NCBI GenBank assembly: GCA_964549155.1
Contig: CAZJUG010000011.1
Span: forward strand, 1-23,156
DNA from: CAKZRD01 sp964549155
GTDB taxonomy: Archaea > Nanobdellota > Nanobdellia > Pacearchaeales > GW2011-AR1
Reading direction: 5' to 3'
Length of the DNA stretch: 23,156 bases
Shown: positions 14,376 through 21,809 of the stretch, piece after piece
Numbering within the stretch: the first letter of the stretch is position 1
How the letters are laid out: each line of letters starts with the position of its first letter
The notes under the pieces: model-generated
Seen by the model: only the letters and a program-made list of their open reading frames with translations
Told to the model about the DNA's origin: nothing
Databases searched by the model: none
Made by a program: the position numbers and the translations under genes

Positions 14376-15470
14376 ATGAAATACTTTTTTGTGTTGGGAA
14401 GAAATCCAGAACTTTCGAAGGCAGAGCTATATGGCTATCTGAATGCTAGAGATTTAAGCTTTAAGGAGATTGTTCTAGAAGAGAATTTGTTAATTCTAGA
14501 TTTAAATGACAAAACTTCTTTAAATATTCAACATTTTGGCGGATTGCTAAGTTTTGGTAAGCTGGTTGAGTTTTCAAACAAAAAGGATTTTTTAGAATTT
14601 TTGGAAAAAGAGGAATTTGTTGAGAGAGACAAGTTTACTTATTCTGTAATTGGAAATTTGGATAGTTCTTTCTTCTCTGAGAAATTTAAACGAGAAAGAA
14701 AGAAAGCTCAGATAAGAAATTTTGGAAAAAGATTAAGGTTTCAGTCAGGGGAGAATGCATTTATTCCTAAGTCTGATGTGGAAATTTTCGCTTTTTCTAA
14801 GGGGCAGGAAATTTTTTTAGGATTAGCTGAGCAGAGATTTTCTTCTAAAGAAGTTGAAGAAAGAGATATGAAAAAACCTTTTAGGAGGGAGAGTCTTGCT
14901 ATTTCCCCTAGATTGGCTAAAATCTTAATTAACCTTTCTGGAGCTAAAGAAGGGGATTTAATTTTAGATCCTTTCTGCGGGGTTGGAGGGATTGTTCAGG
15001 AAGCAGTTTTAATGGGGATAAATTGTGTGGGAATCGACAAAGATTCTGATGCAATAAAAGGTGCTAAAGAAAATCTTGCTTGGTTAAAGAGTAATTCTCC
15101 TTTTAAGGGCAGATACGAGTTTACTAATTCTAACTCATTGAATGCACAAAATAGACACTATGATTCAATTGTTGCTGAATCTTCTTTGGGGGAGGTTTTA
15201 AGGAGAAGATTAGCTAAGAAGCAAGCGGAGAGCTATCTTGAAGAATTCAAAGATAATATTATTCCATTATTAAGAAAGTTTAAGGAAATAAAGAAAAAAG
15301 ATGCTAAAATTGCTATAACCTTCCCCTGTTTTGATGATATCCAGATTTCAAAAGAAGAAATTTGTAATTTAAGTGGATTGAATGTTTTTTCCTTTGGAGG
15401 AGTTGAGTTTCCTATTTTGGAGAAGAGAGATAGTCAGTTTGTAAATAGACAGATTTGGGTGTTTTATTAA
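14376..15470 (+). CDS. Trm11/COG1041-like RNA (guanine-N2) methyltransferase with altered motif
   Basis: 364 aa. The N-terminal ~170 residues (MKYFFVLGRNPELSKAELYG start) look like the THUMP-containing half of archaeal Trm11/Trm-G10 proteins. The C-terminal Rossmann methylase has the linking segment KPFRRESLAISPRLAKILINLSG, motif I LDPFCGVGG (about 200) and the acidic VGIDKD end of beta-2 (about 222). Where the family catalytic (N/D)PPY motif should follow, the sequence reads DSIVAESSLGEVL. It therefore belongs to this family, but the usual amine-methylating motif is replaced. Candidate roles are tRNA guanine-N2 methylation with a variant site, or a different or regulatory activity. The stop overlaps the opposing receiver gene by 4 bp. 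Confidence 0.75.
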   Translation: MKYFFVLGRNPELSKAELYGYLNARDLSFKEIVLEENLLILDLNDKTSLNIQHFGGLLSFGKLVEFSNKKDFLEFLEKEEFVERDKFTYSVIGNLDSSFFSEKFKRERKKAQIRNFGKRLRFQSGENAFIPKSDVEIFAFSKGQEIFLGLAEQRFSSKEVEERDMKKPFRRESLAISPRLAKILINLSGAKEGDLILDPFCGVGGIVQEAVLMGINCVGIDKDSDAIKGAKENLAWLKSNSPFKGRYEFTNSNSLNAQNRHYDSIVAESSLGEVLRRRLAKKQAESYLEEFKDNIIPLLRKFKEIKKKDAKIAITFPCFDDIQISKEEICNLSGLNVFSFGGVEFPILEKRDSQFVNRQIWVFY

Positions 15471-15880
15471 ACAATAATCCGATCATAGAATTCTTTTAAC
15501 TCTCTTCCAAATTCCATAAGGTTACATGGTTTTCTATAGTGTTTCCATGCTGATAGACTCCCTGTATGCTCTTGCATTTCTTGACAATCTGCATGATATC
15601 CACTAATCGTTAAAATAATTGGGGGTAGAATTTTTCTATCAATCACTTTTTGATGAATTGTTTTTGTTAGTTCTATTCCGCACATACGAGGCATTGTTAA
15701 ATCAGTACAGATTACTGGATAGGATTTTTTTTGACTTTCTAAATCTTCTAATCTGTTTATCGCTTCAAGACCATCATGTGCTAAATCGCTTTCTAAATCC
15801 CATATTTGGGTAATCCTTTTTAATAGATTAAGATTTGAGGGTTCATCATCAACTAATAAAATTTTTCTTATGTATTCCAT
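15467..15880 (-). CDS. Stand-alone CheY-like response regulator receiver
   Basis: 137 aa, a single REC domain with no output domain. The acidic pocket is D11-D12, the phosphoacceptor is D60 (VICTDLTMPRMCG), the switch Ser is about S93 (ILTISGY) and the conserved lysine is K117 (YRKP). All key residues are kept, so it should accept phosphate from a histidine kinase, but no kinase or other two-component gene is visible here. It lies 30 bp downstream of PEP synthase on the same strand. A weak TATA-like TTTAAGAA (15902-15909, minus strand) ends 21 bp before its ATG, so it may be transcribed alone. A loop (about 45-54 and 78-86) is slightly longer than in CheY. Confidence 0.82.
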   Translation of the reverse strand: MEYIRKILLVDDEPSNLNLLKRITQIWDLESDLAHDGLEAINRLEDLESQKKSYPVICTDLTMPRMCGIELTKTIHQKVIDRKILPPIILTISGYHADCQEMQEHTGSLSAWKHYRKPCNLMEFGRELKEFYDRIIV

Positions 15881-15910
15881 CAGGGACTTGAATTTTGTCT
15901 GTTCTTAAAT

Positions 15911-18157
15911 CTATTTATTCTCTAATTCTTTAACCAACTCAGAAATTTCCTTAGCTACATCTGCATTTACAGAAATAGAATCAATACCCTGCTGGACTAA
16001 AAATTCAACCATTTCTCTGTTGCTTCCTGCTTGGCCACAAATAGATGTTTCAACCTTGTGTTGTTTGCATTCTCTTATAACTCTTGAAATCTGTTTTTTA
16101 ATTGCCCAGTCTAATTCATTGTAGAGATATTGAACTTGTTCGTTTCCTCTGTCAATTGCTAAAGTATATTGTGTTAAATCGTTTGTTCCAAATGAAATGA
16201 AGTCTATTCCTTGTTCGCAGATATCCTTTATTACAATTGCAGCGGCAGGAGTTTCAATCATTACACCAATTTTCACTTTTGCATCAATTAAACCAAGTTC
16301 TTGCATAGTCTTCTTTGCTTCTTGAACTTCTCTTACAGAGATTATTTGTGGGAACATCACTCCAAATTTATGTCCTTTTTGGGAAAGCTCTTTTATTGCT
16401 AAAAGTTCTGCTTTGAAGATGTCTAAATTCTTCAAGGAAAATCTTATTCCATGCATTCCTAACATCGGATTCTTTTCTATTTCTTTTGGTGCTCCTTCTA
16501 AGTTTGAATATTCGTCACTCCTAATATCTGATGTTCTTACCCAAATTTCTTTTCCGATAAATTGTTCTGCAATCTTTTCCAATCCATCTTTTATTAATTT
16601 CTGATATTCCTCAATATTGTTGTCCTGTTGGAATTTTAATGGATGCTTTCCAGATGATGCAATTATTCCTTCTAATCTTACCAATCCAATCCCGTATGCA
16701 TTTGTTTTTGCAGCTCTTTCAGCAAATTCAGGCAAATCAACTAAAACTTTTATTTTTGTTTTAGTTTCTACAATAGGTAAAACTTCAACTTTTTTATTTT
16801 CTGCTCTTCCCAAAAACACTTTTCCGGAAAATCCATCTACTGTAACTTCCATTCCATCTTCTAGTTTGGAAGTTGCATTTTCTGTTCCAACAATTGCTGG
16901 GATTCCCATTTCTCTGGAGACAATTGCTGCATGGGCTGTGATTCCTCCTTCATCTGTTACAATTGCAGAGGCTTTTTGCATTGAAACAACCATGTCTGGA
17001 TTTGTCATTTCTGTTACTAAAATATCTCCTTCTTTTATTTTATCTAAATCTTCCATAGAATGAACTATTTTTACAATTCCCGAACCTATCCCTGGGCTTG
17101 CTGCCATTCCCTGAACTAAAATTTGACCCTGAATTTCTTGTATTTCTCTTTTTGTTCCGAGGGTTGTAATTGCTCTTGTTTGAAGGATATAAATTTGCCC
17201 ACTTTCAATTGCAAATTCAATATCTTGAGGTTTTTCATAATGTTCTTCTAACTTTGCTGCATATTCTGCTAATTGTTTTATTTCATATGTTTGAAGAACT
17301 CTCTGTTTTGATTTCTCCTCGCTGAGTTGAACAGTTTTTGTTATTCCTGAAGAATCTCTTACGATTGCTATTTTCTTATCTTGAATTTTTTCAGATAAAA
17401 TCTCAAAATCCTTTGAAAGAATATAATCATCTGGTTTGATTTGTCCAGAGACTATTCCCTCTCCTTGTCCAAACACAGCTTCAATTAATATATTCTCATG
17501 AGTTACTGGATTTACAGAAAACATTACTCCAGATTTATCCGAATTAATCATCTTTTGTACTACTGCAGATATTCCTACGAATGCATCAAATCCTTTTTTA
17601 ATTCTGTAATAGATTGATCTTGCTGTAAATATTGAAGCAAAGACTCTCTTGACTTTCTCTATTACATCTTTATTTCCCTTAACATTTATGAAACTCTCTT
17701 GTTGTCCAGCGAAACTCGCATCTCCCAAATCTTCTGCAGTTGCGGACGAACGAACAGAAACAAAAACTGGTTCTCTTGCGGTTTTCATTATTGCTAAAGC
17801 ATATGAAGAATTTTTCATTCCGTCCAAGTCAATGTTAAAGGTATCGTAGGCCTCTAAAATTTCTTTTTCTAAATCTTCGGGCATTTTTGTTGAAGTAATT
17901 AGTTCTCTAATCTCTTGAGCTTTTTTTGTTAGAAGTCCTGTGTCTTGAATATCTATTTTTGAGAGTAGGTGATTTACTTGTTCTTTAATTGAGGTTTTCT
18001 CAATGAAGTGATGAAATCCTTCGGTTGTTACGACGAAAGCAGGTGGAACTGGAAATCCTGAGTTGTACATTTCTCCAAGGTTTGCTCCCTTGCCTCCGGC
18101 AATGGACACATCTTTTTTAGATAGCTCTGATAACCACTTAATGTAACCCTCTTTCAT
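15911..18157 (-). CDS. ppsA: Phosphoenolpyruvate synthase
   Basis: 748 aa, normal for archaeal PEP synthases. It converts pyruvate and ATP to PEP, AMP and phosphate in gluconeogenesis. The order of domains is complete: an ATP-binding N-terminal domain (GGKGANLGEM at about 21; VRSSATAEDLGDASFAGQQE at about 137), the phosphohistidine swivel domain with TDEGGITAHAAIVSREMGIP (catalytic His about 410), and the C-terminal PEP-binding barrel (RSDEYSNLEG, EKNPMLGMHGIRF, SFGTNDLTQYTLAIDRGN). The catalytic cysteine loop reads CGQAGSN (about 707), where most family members have CGQAPS. Its promoter is TTTATAAA at 18179-18186, 21 bp from the ATG. Confidence 0.93.
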   Translation of the reverse strand: MKEGYIKWLSELSKKDVSIAGGKGANLGEMYNSGFPVPPAFVVTTEGFHHFIEKTSIKEQVNHLLSKIDIQDTGLLTKKAQEIRELITSTKMPEDLEKEILEAYDTFNIDLDGMKNSSYALAIMKTAREPVFVSVRSSATAEDLGDASFAGQQESFINVKGNKDVIEKVKRVFASIFTARSIYYRIKKGFDAFVGISAVVQKMINSDKSGVMFSVNPVTHENILIEAVFGQGEGIVSGQIKPDDYILSKDFEILSEKIQDKKIAIVRDSSGITKTVQLSEEKSKQRVLQTYEIKQLAEYAAKLEEHYEKPQDIEFAIESGQIYILQTRAITTLGTKREIQEIQGQILVQGMAASPGIGSGIVKIVHSMEDLDKIKEGDILVTEMTNPDMVVSMQKASAIVTDEGGITAHAAIVSREMGIPAIVGTENATSKLEDGMEVTVDGFSGKVFLGRAENKKVEVLPIVETKTKIKVLVDLPEFAERAAKTNAYGIGLVRLEGIIASSGKHPLKFQQDNNIEEYQKLIKDGLEKIAEQFIGKEIWVRTSDIRSDEYSNLEGAPKEIEKNPMLGMHGIRFSLKNLDIFKAELLAIKELSQKGHKFGVMFPQIISVREVQEAKKTMQELGLIDAKVKIGVMIETPAAAIVIKDICEQGIDFISFGTNDLTQYTLAIDRGNEQVQYLYNELDWAIKKQISRVIRECKQHKVETSICGQAGSNREMVEFLVQQGIDSISVNADVAKEISELVKELENK

Positions 18158-18178
18158 ATTCTTTTTAAGGGAATAGGT

Positions 18179-18186
18179 TTTATAAA
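18179..18186 (-). promoter_or_regulatory. TATA box for ppsA
   Basis: TTTATAAA lies 21 bp upstream of the ppsA ATG (minus strand). It is separate from the TATA box of the divergent metallophosphoesterase gene, unlike the two shared boxes elsewhere in the window. Confidence 0.65.
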
Positions 18187-18199
18187 TGTTTGTGGGAAG

Positions 18200-18209
18200 T
18201 TTTTTAAAG
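18200..18209 (+). promoter_or_regulatory. TATA-like box for the metallophosphoesterase gene
   Basis: TTTTTTAAAG ends 20 bp before the ATG at 18230, matching the leaderless spacing seen at other promoters in the window. Confidence 0.5.
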
Positions 18210-18229
18210 TTGGCTGGCTAGTTTGTCTT

Positions 18230-19054
18230 ATGAAGATTTTAATTATGGGAGATTTCCACGGTAAATTTTCTAAGAAATTAGAAGTTATGGTAAAAAGAGA
18301 GAAGCCTGATTTTATTCTAAGTCCTGGAGATTTTTGTGGCGATGAAACTCTTGCTAAGTTTTTCTTTGATAGAATTTATGGTAGGGAAGAAGATGAAGTT
18401 TCTTTAGAAGATATGTTGATTTACCAAGTTCTTGAGAAGGTTTCCTTAAAGAAAGGGGTTGATTTGGTAAGGAGATTAAAAAAATTAAAGACTCCTTTTT
18501 TTTCAATTAGGGGAAATTGGGATCCTGCTCCCTTTGGGAATGATATCGTTGGCGAATTGGATGAAGAAGATTTGAGAAAGATTAATATTTTTGAAGGATT
18601 AGAAACTCAGAAGTTCTCTTTTATGGATTTGAAATTGAAAGAATTTGAAAGTTTTGTTTTGGTTGGCGGGGCGAGTTCGACTTCCCCTCAAAGACGAGAT
18701 GGAAAGAAGGGGGAGAATATTCGTGTTTTAAAAAAGAATTGGAATATCCGACAGAAGTTGTATGATAAAAATTTTAAAAAGGCCTTAGAGATTAAAAAGA
18801 AAACTGGGAAGAAAATTGTTTTTTTGACACACAATTGTCCCTATAACACAAAACTTGATAAGGTTAAGAAAGGTCCTGTGAAGGGAAAACATTATGGTTC
18901 ATATCAAGAAAGATTGGCAATAAGGAAATATAAACCTGATTTAGTTTTCTGTGGGCATATGCATGAGAATTTTGGAAAAGATAAAATCGGAAAGTCTGTT
19001 ATTTATAATGTGGGAAGTGCTATGGATGGGAAATTTTTGGTGATGAAAATCTAA
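18230..19054 (+). CDS. Calcineurin-like metallophosphoesterase
   Basis: 274 aa, a soluble single-domain phosphoesterase. All five metal-binding blocks are present in order: GDFHG (D8, H10), SPGDFCGD (D34), IRGNWD (about 107-112), VFLTHNCP (about 200) and CGHMHENFG (about 242), ending with YNVGSAMDG. The substrate cannot be read from sequence; the family includes phosphodiesterases, nucleotidases and protein phosphatases. Between the second and third blocks there is an insertion-like acidic stretch (REEDEVSLEDM). It is divergent from ppsA with its own TATA-like box. Its stop overlaps the stop of the opposing helicase gene (CTAA), so the two transcripts converge with no spacer. Confidence 0.85.
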   Translation: MKILIMGDFHGKFSKKLEVMVKREKPDFILSPGDFCGDETLAKFFFDRIYGREEDEVSLEDMLIYQVLEKVSLKKGVDLVRRLKKLKTPFFSIRGNWDPAPFGNDIVGELDEEDLRKINIFEGLETQKFSFMDLKLKEFESFVLVGGASSTSPQRRDGKKGENIRVLKKNWNIRQKLYDKNFKKALEIKKKTGKKIVFLTHNCPYNTKLDKVKKGPVKGKHYGSYQERLAIRKYKPDLVFCGHMHENFGKDKIGKSVIYNVGSAMDGKFLVMKI

Positions 19055-20922
19055 TTAAACCGAAAATCCAAAACCCTGGAATCAGGACTCAATAAGAAGA
19101 CCATATCATCCTTGAATCTAACTCCTCTTGCAACTTTCTGGATTAATTCTCTGTTGGATTTATCCATATAGAATTCCATAAATTTTTCAGGATAATGCTG
19201 TTTTAAAATTTTCCAGAATAAACCCTGAATGTTTGGATAGGGGAATTTGGTTATTATAATTGAATTGCATTGTTCTCCTGGGAAGTCAATTCCTCGAGAG
19301 CATTTTGTTGTGTATAAGATATCTGTTTCTTGGTTTTTGAATCTGTTTATTTCTTGTTGGGCATTTTTTTGCAAATCAAAAAGTTTTTCTTTTGAAATTA
19401 TTTTTGTCAAATTAAATTGTTGTTTCTCTTGTTCTGAAGGCAAATCTCCAAAAGAAGAGATGTGGATTAGTGTTGGGGGTTTCGCATTTTCTATGCATTT
19501 TTCCAAAGCTTTCAGGTATTGTTCTCTTGTTACAGAACCATTTGAAAAGTTTGCATATTTGCAATTTTTTTCTAAACCTGTTCGAACTTTCCTTATCATC
19601 CCTGGAGATTGTATTTCTGCATCAATCACAACAAAATCTTTCAAACCAAAAATATCTTTGAGAACTTTTTTTGAATGTAATGTTCCAGACATGAAAACTA
19701 AAACCTCTACAGATTGCATAATCTCTTTTAGTCTCCCAGAAAGATTGACTGAAACTAGGTTTACAGAAACTTCCTTAATGTTTTTCCCAAAGAGAGTTTG
19801 ATTATCTTGTTCTTTTGTTTCATAGGATGTATATGTTTCATTTTTTATATTTTCAAATGCCCGACAAATTTCTAAAACATTGTTGTAATAGTTGTCCTCA
19901 TCATCTGAAGCTAGATTAGGATTTGCTAATATTTTTTCCATCAAATCAAAGAAATTGCTTTTTTTTAAAGGTTCAATCTCTTCTGAAAAATTATTTATGT
20001 TATGATTTAATAGGTGAATCATGTCTTTTAGTTCAGATACTTCATGAGAATCATCTGGAAATATATTGCTTAAGGCATGAAGTAATCTATTTAAATTAAT
20101 TTTTCTTTCGCTTGCTAAATCATCCAAGAAATCATCACATTCGTCTATAACATCTATTTCTGTTTTTGGTTTTCTTCCCATGGCTAGTTCAATTAGATAT
20201 TTCATTGAATTGAAAACCAAGACATCTGATTCTACATAAGAATTATATTGTTCATAGTAAGGACAACCTTGAGTTCTCTGAAAAAATGCATATTCTTTTC
20301 CACTTGAGGTAAGATATTTTTTCTTTTTTGCTTTGTCTAAAGCCCTTGTATTCATCTCTGCAGGGAGTATCGGACTCCAATAGGGGCAGGCAGGAGCGAT
20401 GGAGAATCTACGAACATCTGAAATTTGTGAGAAATCTGAAAGATCTACATGGGGATTTTCTCTTATATAGTCTTTTATGGTGTTGAAATTTCTTTCTCGT
20501 ATTTCTATACTGCATGGAAGATTTTTGTCATCTGCTTTACAATTGCAGTATCTACATTCAAAGTTGTTTCTTCCCTTAATTATTGCAATCTTCATTCTGT
20601 TTCCATCAATTTTATTTATAAAATTTTTTTGAGTGTAGTCTTGTTCGTATTGTTCTTGAAGAGATTTTATTGGAACAACTATAGAAGATTTTTTGAAATG
20701 ACGAGCTAGATTTAGAGCAATCGCACTTTTTCCCGTTCCACAAACTCCTCTTATGAATATTGCTCTTTTTCCTGCTTTTATCTGTTCTAAGATTTCCTTC
20801 ACAACATCTGCTTGGGTTTTTCCATTTGAGAATTTTAGAGGTTCAAGTTTTTCTCCAGAAAAATCAAATAATCCTTCTCCAAGTTCTTCTTCACTCTCTT
20901 TTCTTCTATATAATGACCACAT
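19051..20922 (-). CDS. DinG/XPD-type superfamily 2 Fe-S helicase
   Basis: 623 aa. The Walker A motif is GVCGTGKSA (about 59-67) with a preceding glutamine (KTQADVV, Q37). A cysteine cluster follows (FECRYCNCK at about 118-126, NLPCS at about 135, ACPYW and GCPYYEQ further on), as in the Fe-S domain inserted between Walker A and B in XPD, DinG and FancJ. Walker B/DEAH reads IDECDD. Later motifs are FMSGTLHS (III), TTKCSRGIDFPGEQ (V) and QKVARGVRF (VI). These fit a 5'-3' DNA helicase used in repair or in resolving structured DNA; the substrate is not visible. Two deviations are notable: DECD instead of DEAH, and A for the usual G in QxxGRxxR. The gene ends by overlapping the phosphoesterase stop. 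Confidence 0.83.
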   Translation of the reverse strand: MWSLYRRKESEEELGEGLFDFSGEKLEPLKFSNGKTQADVVKEILEQIKAGKRAIFIRGVCGTGKSAIALNLARHFKKSSIVVPIKSLQEQYEQDYTQKNFINKIDGNRMKIAIIKGRNNFECRYCNCKADDKNLPCSIEIRERNFNTIKDYIRENPHVDLSDFSQISDVRRFSIAPACPYWSPILPAEMNTRALDKAKKKKYLTSSGKEYAFFQRTQGCPYYEQYNSYVESDVLVFNSMKYLIELAMGRKPKTEIDVIDECDDFLDDLASERKINLNRLLHALSNIFPDDSHEVSELKDMIHLLNHNINNFSEEIEPLKKSNFFDLMEKILANPNLASDDEDNYYNNVLEICRAFENIKNETYTSYETKEQDNQTLFGKNIKEVSVNLVSVNLSGRLKEIMQSVEVLVFMSGTLHSKKVLKDIFGLKDFVVIDAEIQSPGMIRKVRTGLEKNCKYANFSNGSVTREQYLKALEKCIENAKPPTLIHISSFGDLPSEQEKQQFNLTKIISKEKLFDLQKNAQQEINRFKNQETDILYTTKCSRGIDFPGEQCNSIIITKFPYPNIQGLFWKILKQHYPEKFMEFYMDKSNRELIQKVARGVRFKDDMVFLLSPDSRVLDFRFN

Positions 20923-20943
20923 GTCATAAGGGTTGGGGATTTG

Positions 20944-20951
20944 TTTTATAA
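20944..20951 (-). promoter_or_regulatory. TATA box for the helicase gene
   Basis: On the minus strand TTATAAAA-like bases (complement of 20944-20951) end 21 bp before the ATG at 20922, consistent with a leaderless transcript. Confidence 0.55.
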
Positions 20952-21006
20952 GGTTTGTTATAGTGTTATTTTGTAACCACTGGTAAGATATAACATAATA
21001 GAAAGA

Positions 21007-21014
21007 TTTATAAA
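21007..21014 (+). promoter_or_regulatory. TATA box for the gene at 21050, with a short leader
   Basis: TTTATAAA ends 35 bp before ATG 21050, longer than the 20-21 bp seen elsewhere. A GGAGA (21036-21040) sits 9 bp before the ATG. The mRNA probably has a leader of about 12-15 bases with a ribosome-binding site, an exception in this window. Confidence 0.6.
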
Positions 21015-21049
21015 GGGGTTGTACTTAAATATTTTGGAGATAAAATAAG

Positions 21050-21793
21050 ATGGCTAAAGATAAAAGTTTAGACGATGTTGTAAATTCTATAGGGTATGCT
21101 GAGAATCTTGGACAGATGGCCCAGAGACAGACATATAATCCGGATTATCAAGGTTTTTTAGCTTATAGGCAAGCTAGTGGTGTTTCTGGTGAAAAGTTAA
21201 CTCAAGAAGCTAGAGCATTACAGAATAATCCTCAGTCTTTATCTGATGCTGTAAGGATGGCAATTCCAGATGTTAAGAAAAGGGCTGTTGAATCAGCAAA
21301 ATCCAATATTCATGAAATCCTTGCTTATCTTGGAGAAAAAGTTTTACCTTCTTATGCTTTTGATATATTTGGAAGAACTAAGGAATACAATGCTCTTGAA
21401 GAAGGTGTTAAAAATGGAGATTACAATAGTTTAAGAGAGACCTATATTGGCTCTTCGAAGGATGACACAATACATAGTGTGATCTTACAATATGCTCATG
21501 GGGAGAAGATTTTGGAAATTGCTCAAGAAGATATGCAGAGGATTCAATCTAAATTCATCATGGATAATTTTATGAAGATACACAAAGAAAAAGATAAGAA
21601 AGGAAATGAAAGGGATGTTCCCAAATATGATGCAGATAAGGCTGTAAAATATGTAACTGAACAGCTTGGAAAAATGGATGAAAAGAAACAAGCTGAAGCT
21701 TATTATACCTTTGCTAAAATTTATGCTGGGATGAAGGCTCAAGAAGAATCTGAGAAAGCAAAGAAAACCAAAGGTTCAAAATCTAAGAAATAA
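21050..21793 (+). CDS. Unrecognised helical, charged cytoplasmic protein
   Basis: 247 aa, no signal peptide, no membrane helix and no cysteine motif. It appears mostly alpha-helical. Residues 1-80 are polar with Gln/Tyr/Asn (GQMAQRQTYNPDYQGFLAYR). The middle has a more hydrophobic stretch (EILAYLGEKVLPSYAFDIFG, about 95-115). The C-terminal third is rich in Lys/Glu helices and ends in a basic tail (KKTKGSKSKK) that could bind nucleic acid. I do not recognise the family. Unlike most neighbours it has a leader with a ribosome-binding site, suggesting strong or regulated expression. It converges with the NTase-HEPN fusion gene 3 bp beyond its stop. Confidence 0.65.
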   Translation: MAKDKSLDDVVNSIGYAENLGQMAQRQTYNPDYQGFLAYRQASGVSGEKLTQEARALQNNPQSLSDAVRMAIPDVKKRAVESAKSNIHEILAYLGEKVLPSYAFDIFGRTKEYNALEEGVKNGDYNSLRETYIGSSKDDTIHSVILQYAHGEKILEIAQEDMQRIQSKFIMDNFMKIHKEKDKKGNERDVPKYDADKAVKYVTEQLGKMDEKKQAEAYYTFAKIYAGMKAQEESEKAKKTKGSKSKK

Positions 21794-21809
21794 TTTTTAT
21801 TTTTTATTT
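21794..21809 (+). terminator. T-rich candidate terminator
   Basis: Immediately after the TAA at 21791-21793 the + strand has T-runs (TTTTTATTTTTTATTT). Oligo-T is the archaeal termination signal. The tract overlaps the 3' end of the opposing gene. Confidence 0.4.

Noticed and set aside
16617..17063. 148-codon open frame on the + strand
   Set aside because: It lies entirely antisense to ppsA, whose domains are complete. The low-complexity translation, without promoter or known motif, is a shadow of the real gene.
19247..19801. 184-codon open frame on the + strand
   Set aside because: It is antisense to the helicase gene, which has all motifs through this region. No promoter or ribosome-binding site fits, and the composition is that of a reverse-complement shadow.
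20956..20995. 7-bp inverted repeat TGTTATA / TATAACA between divergent genes
   Set aside because: The arms are short, AT-rich and 26 bases apart, easily expected by chance. An operator is possible but unsupported.
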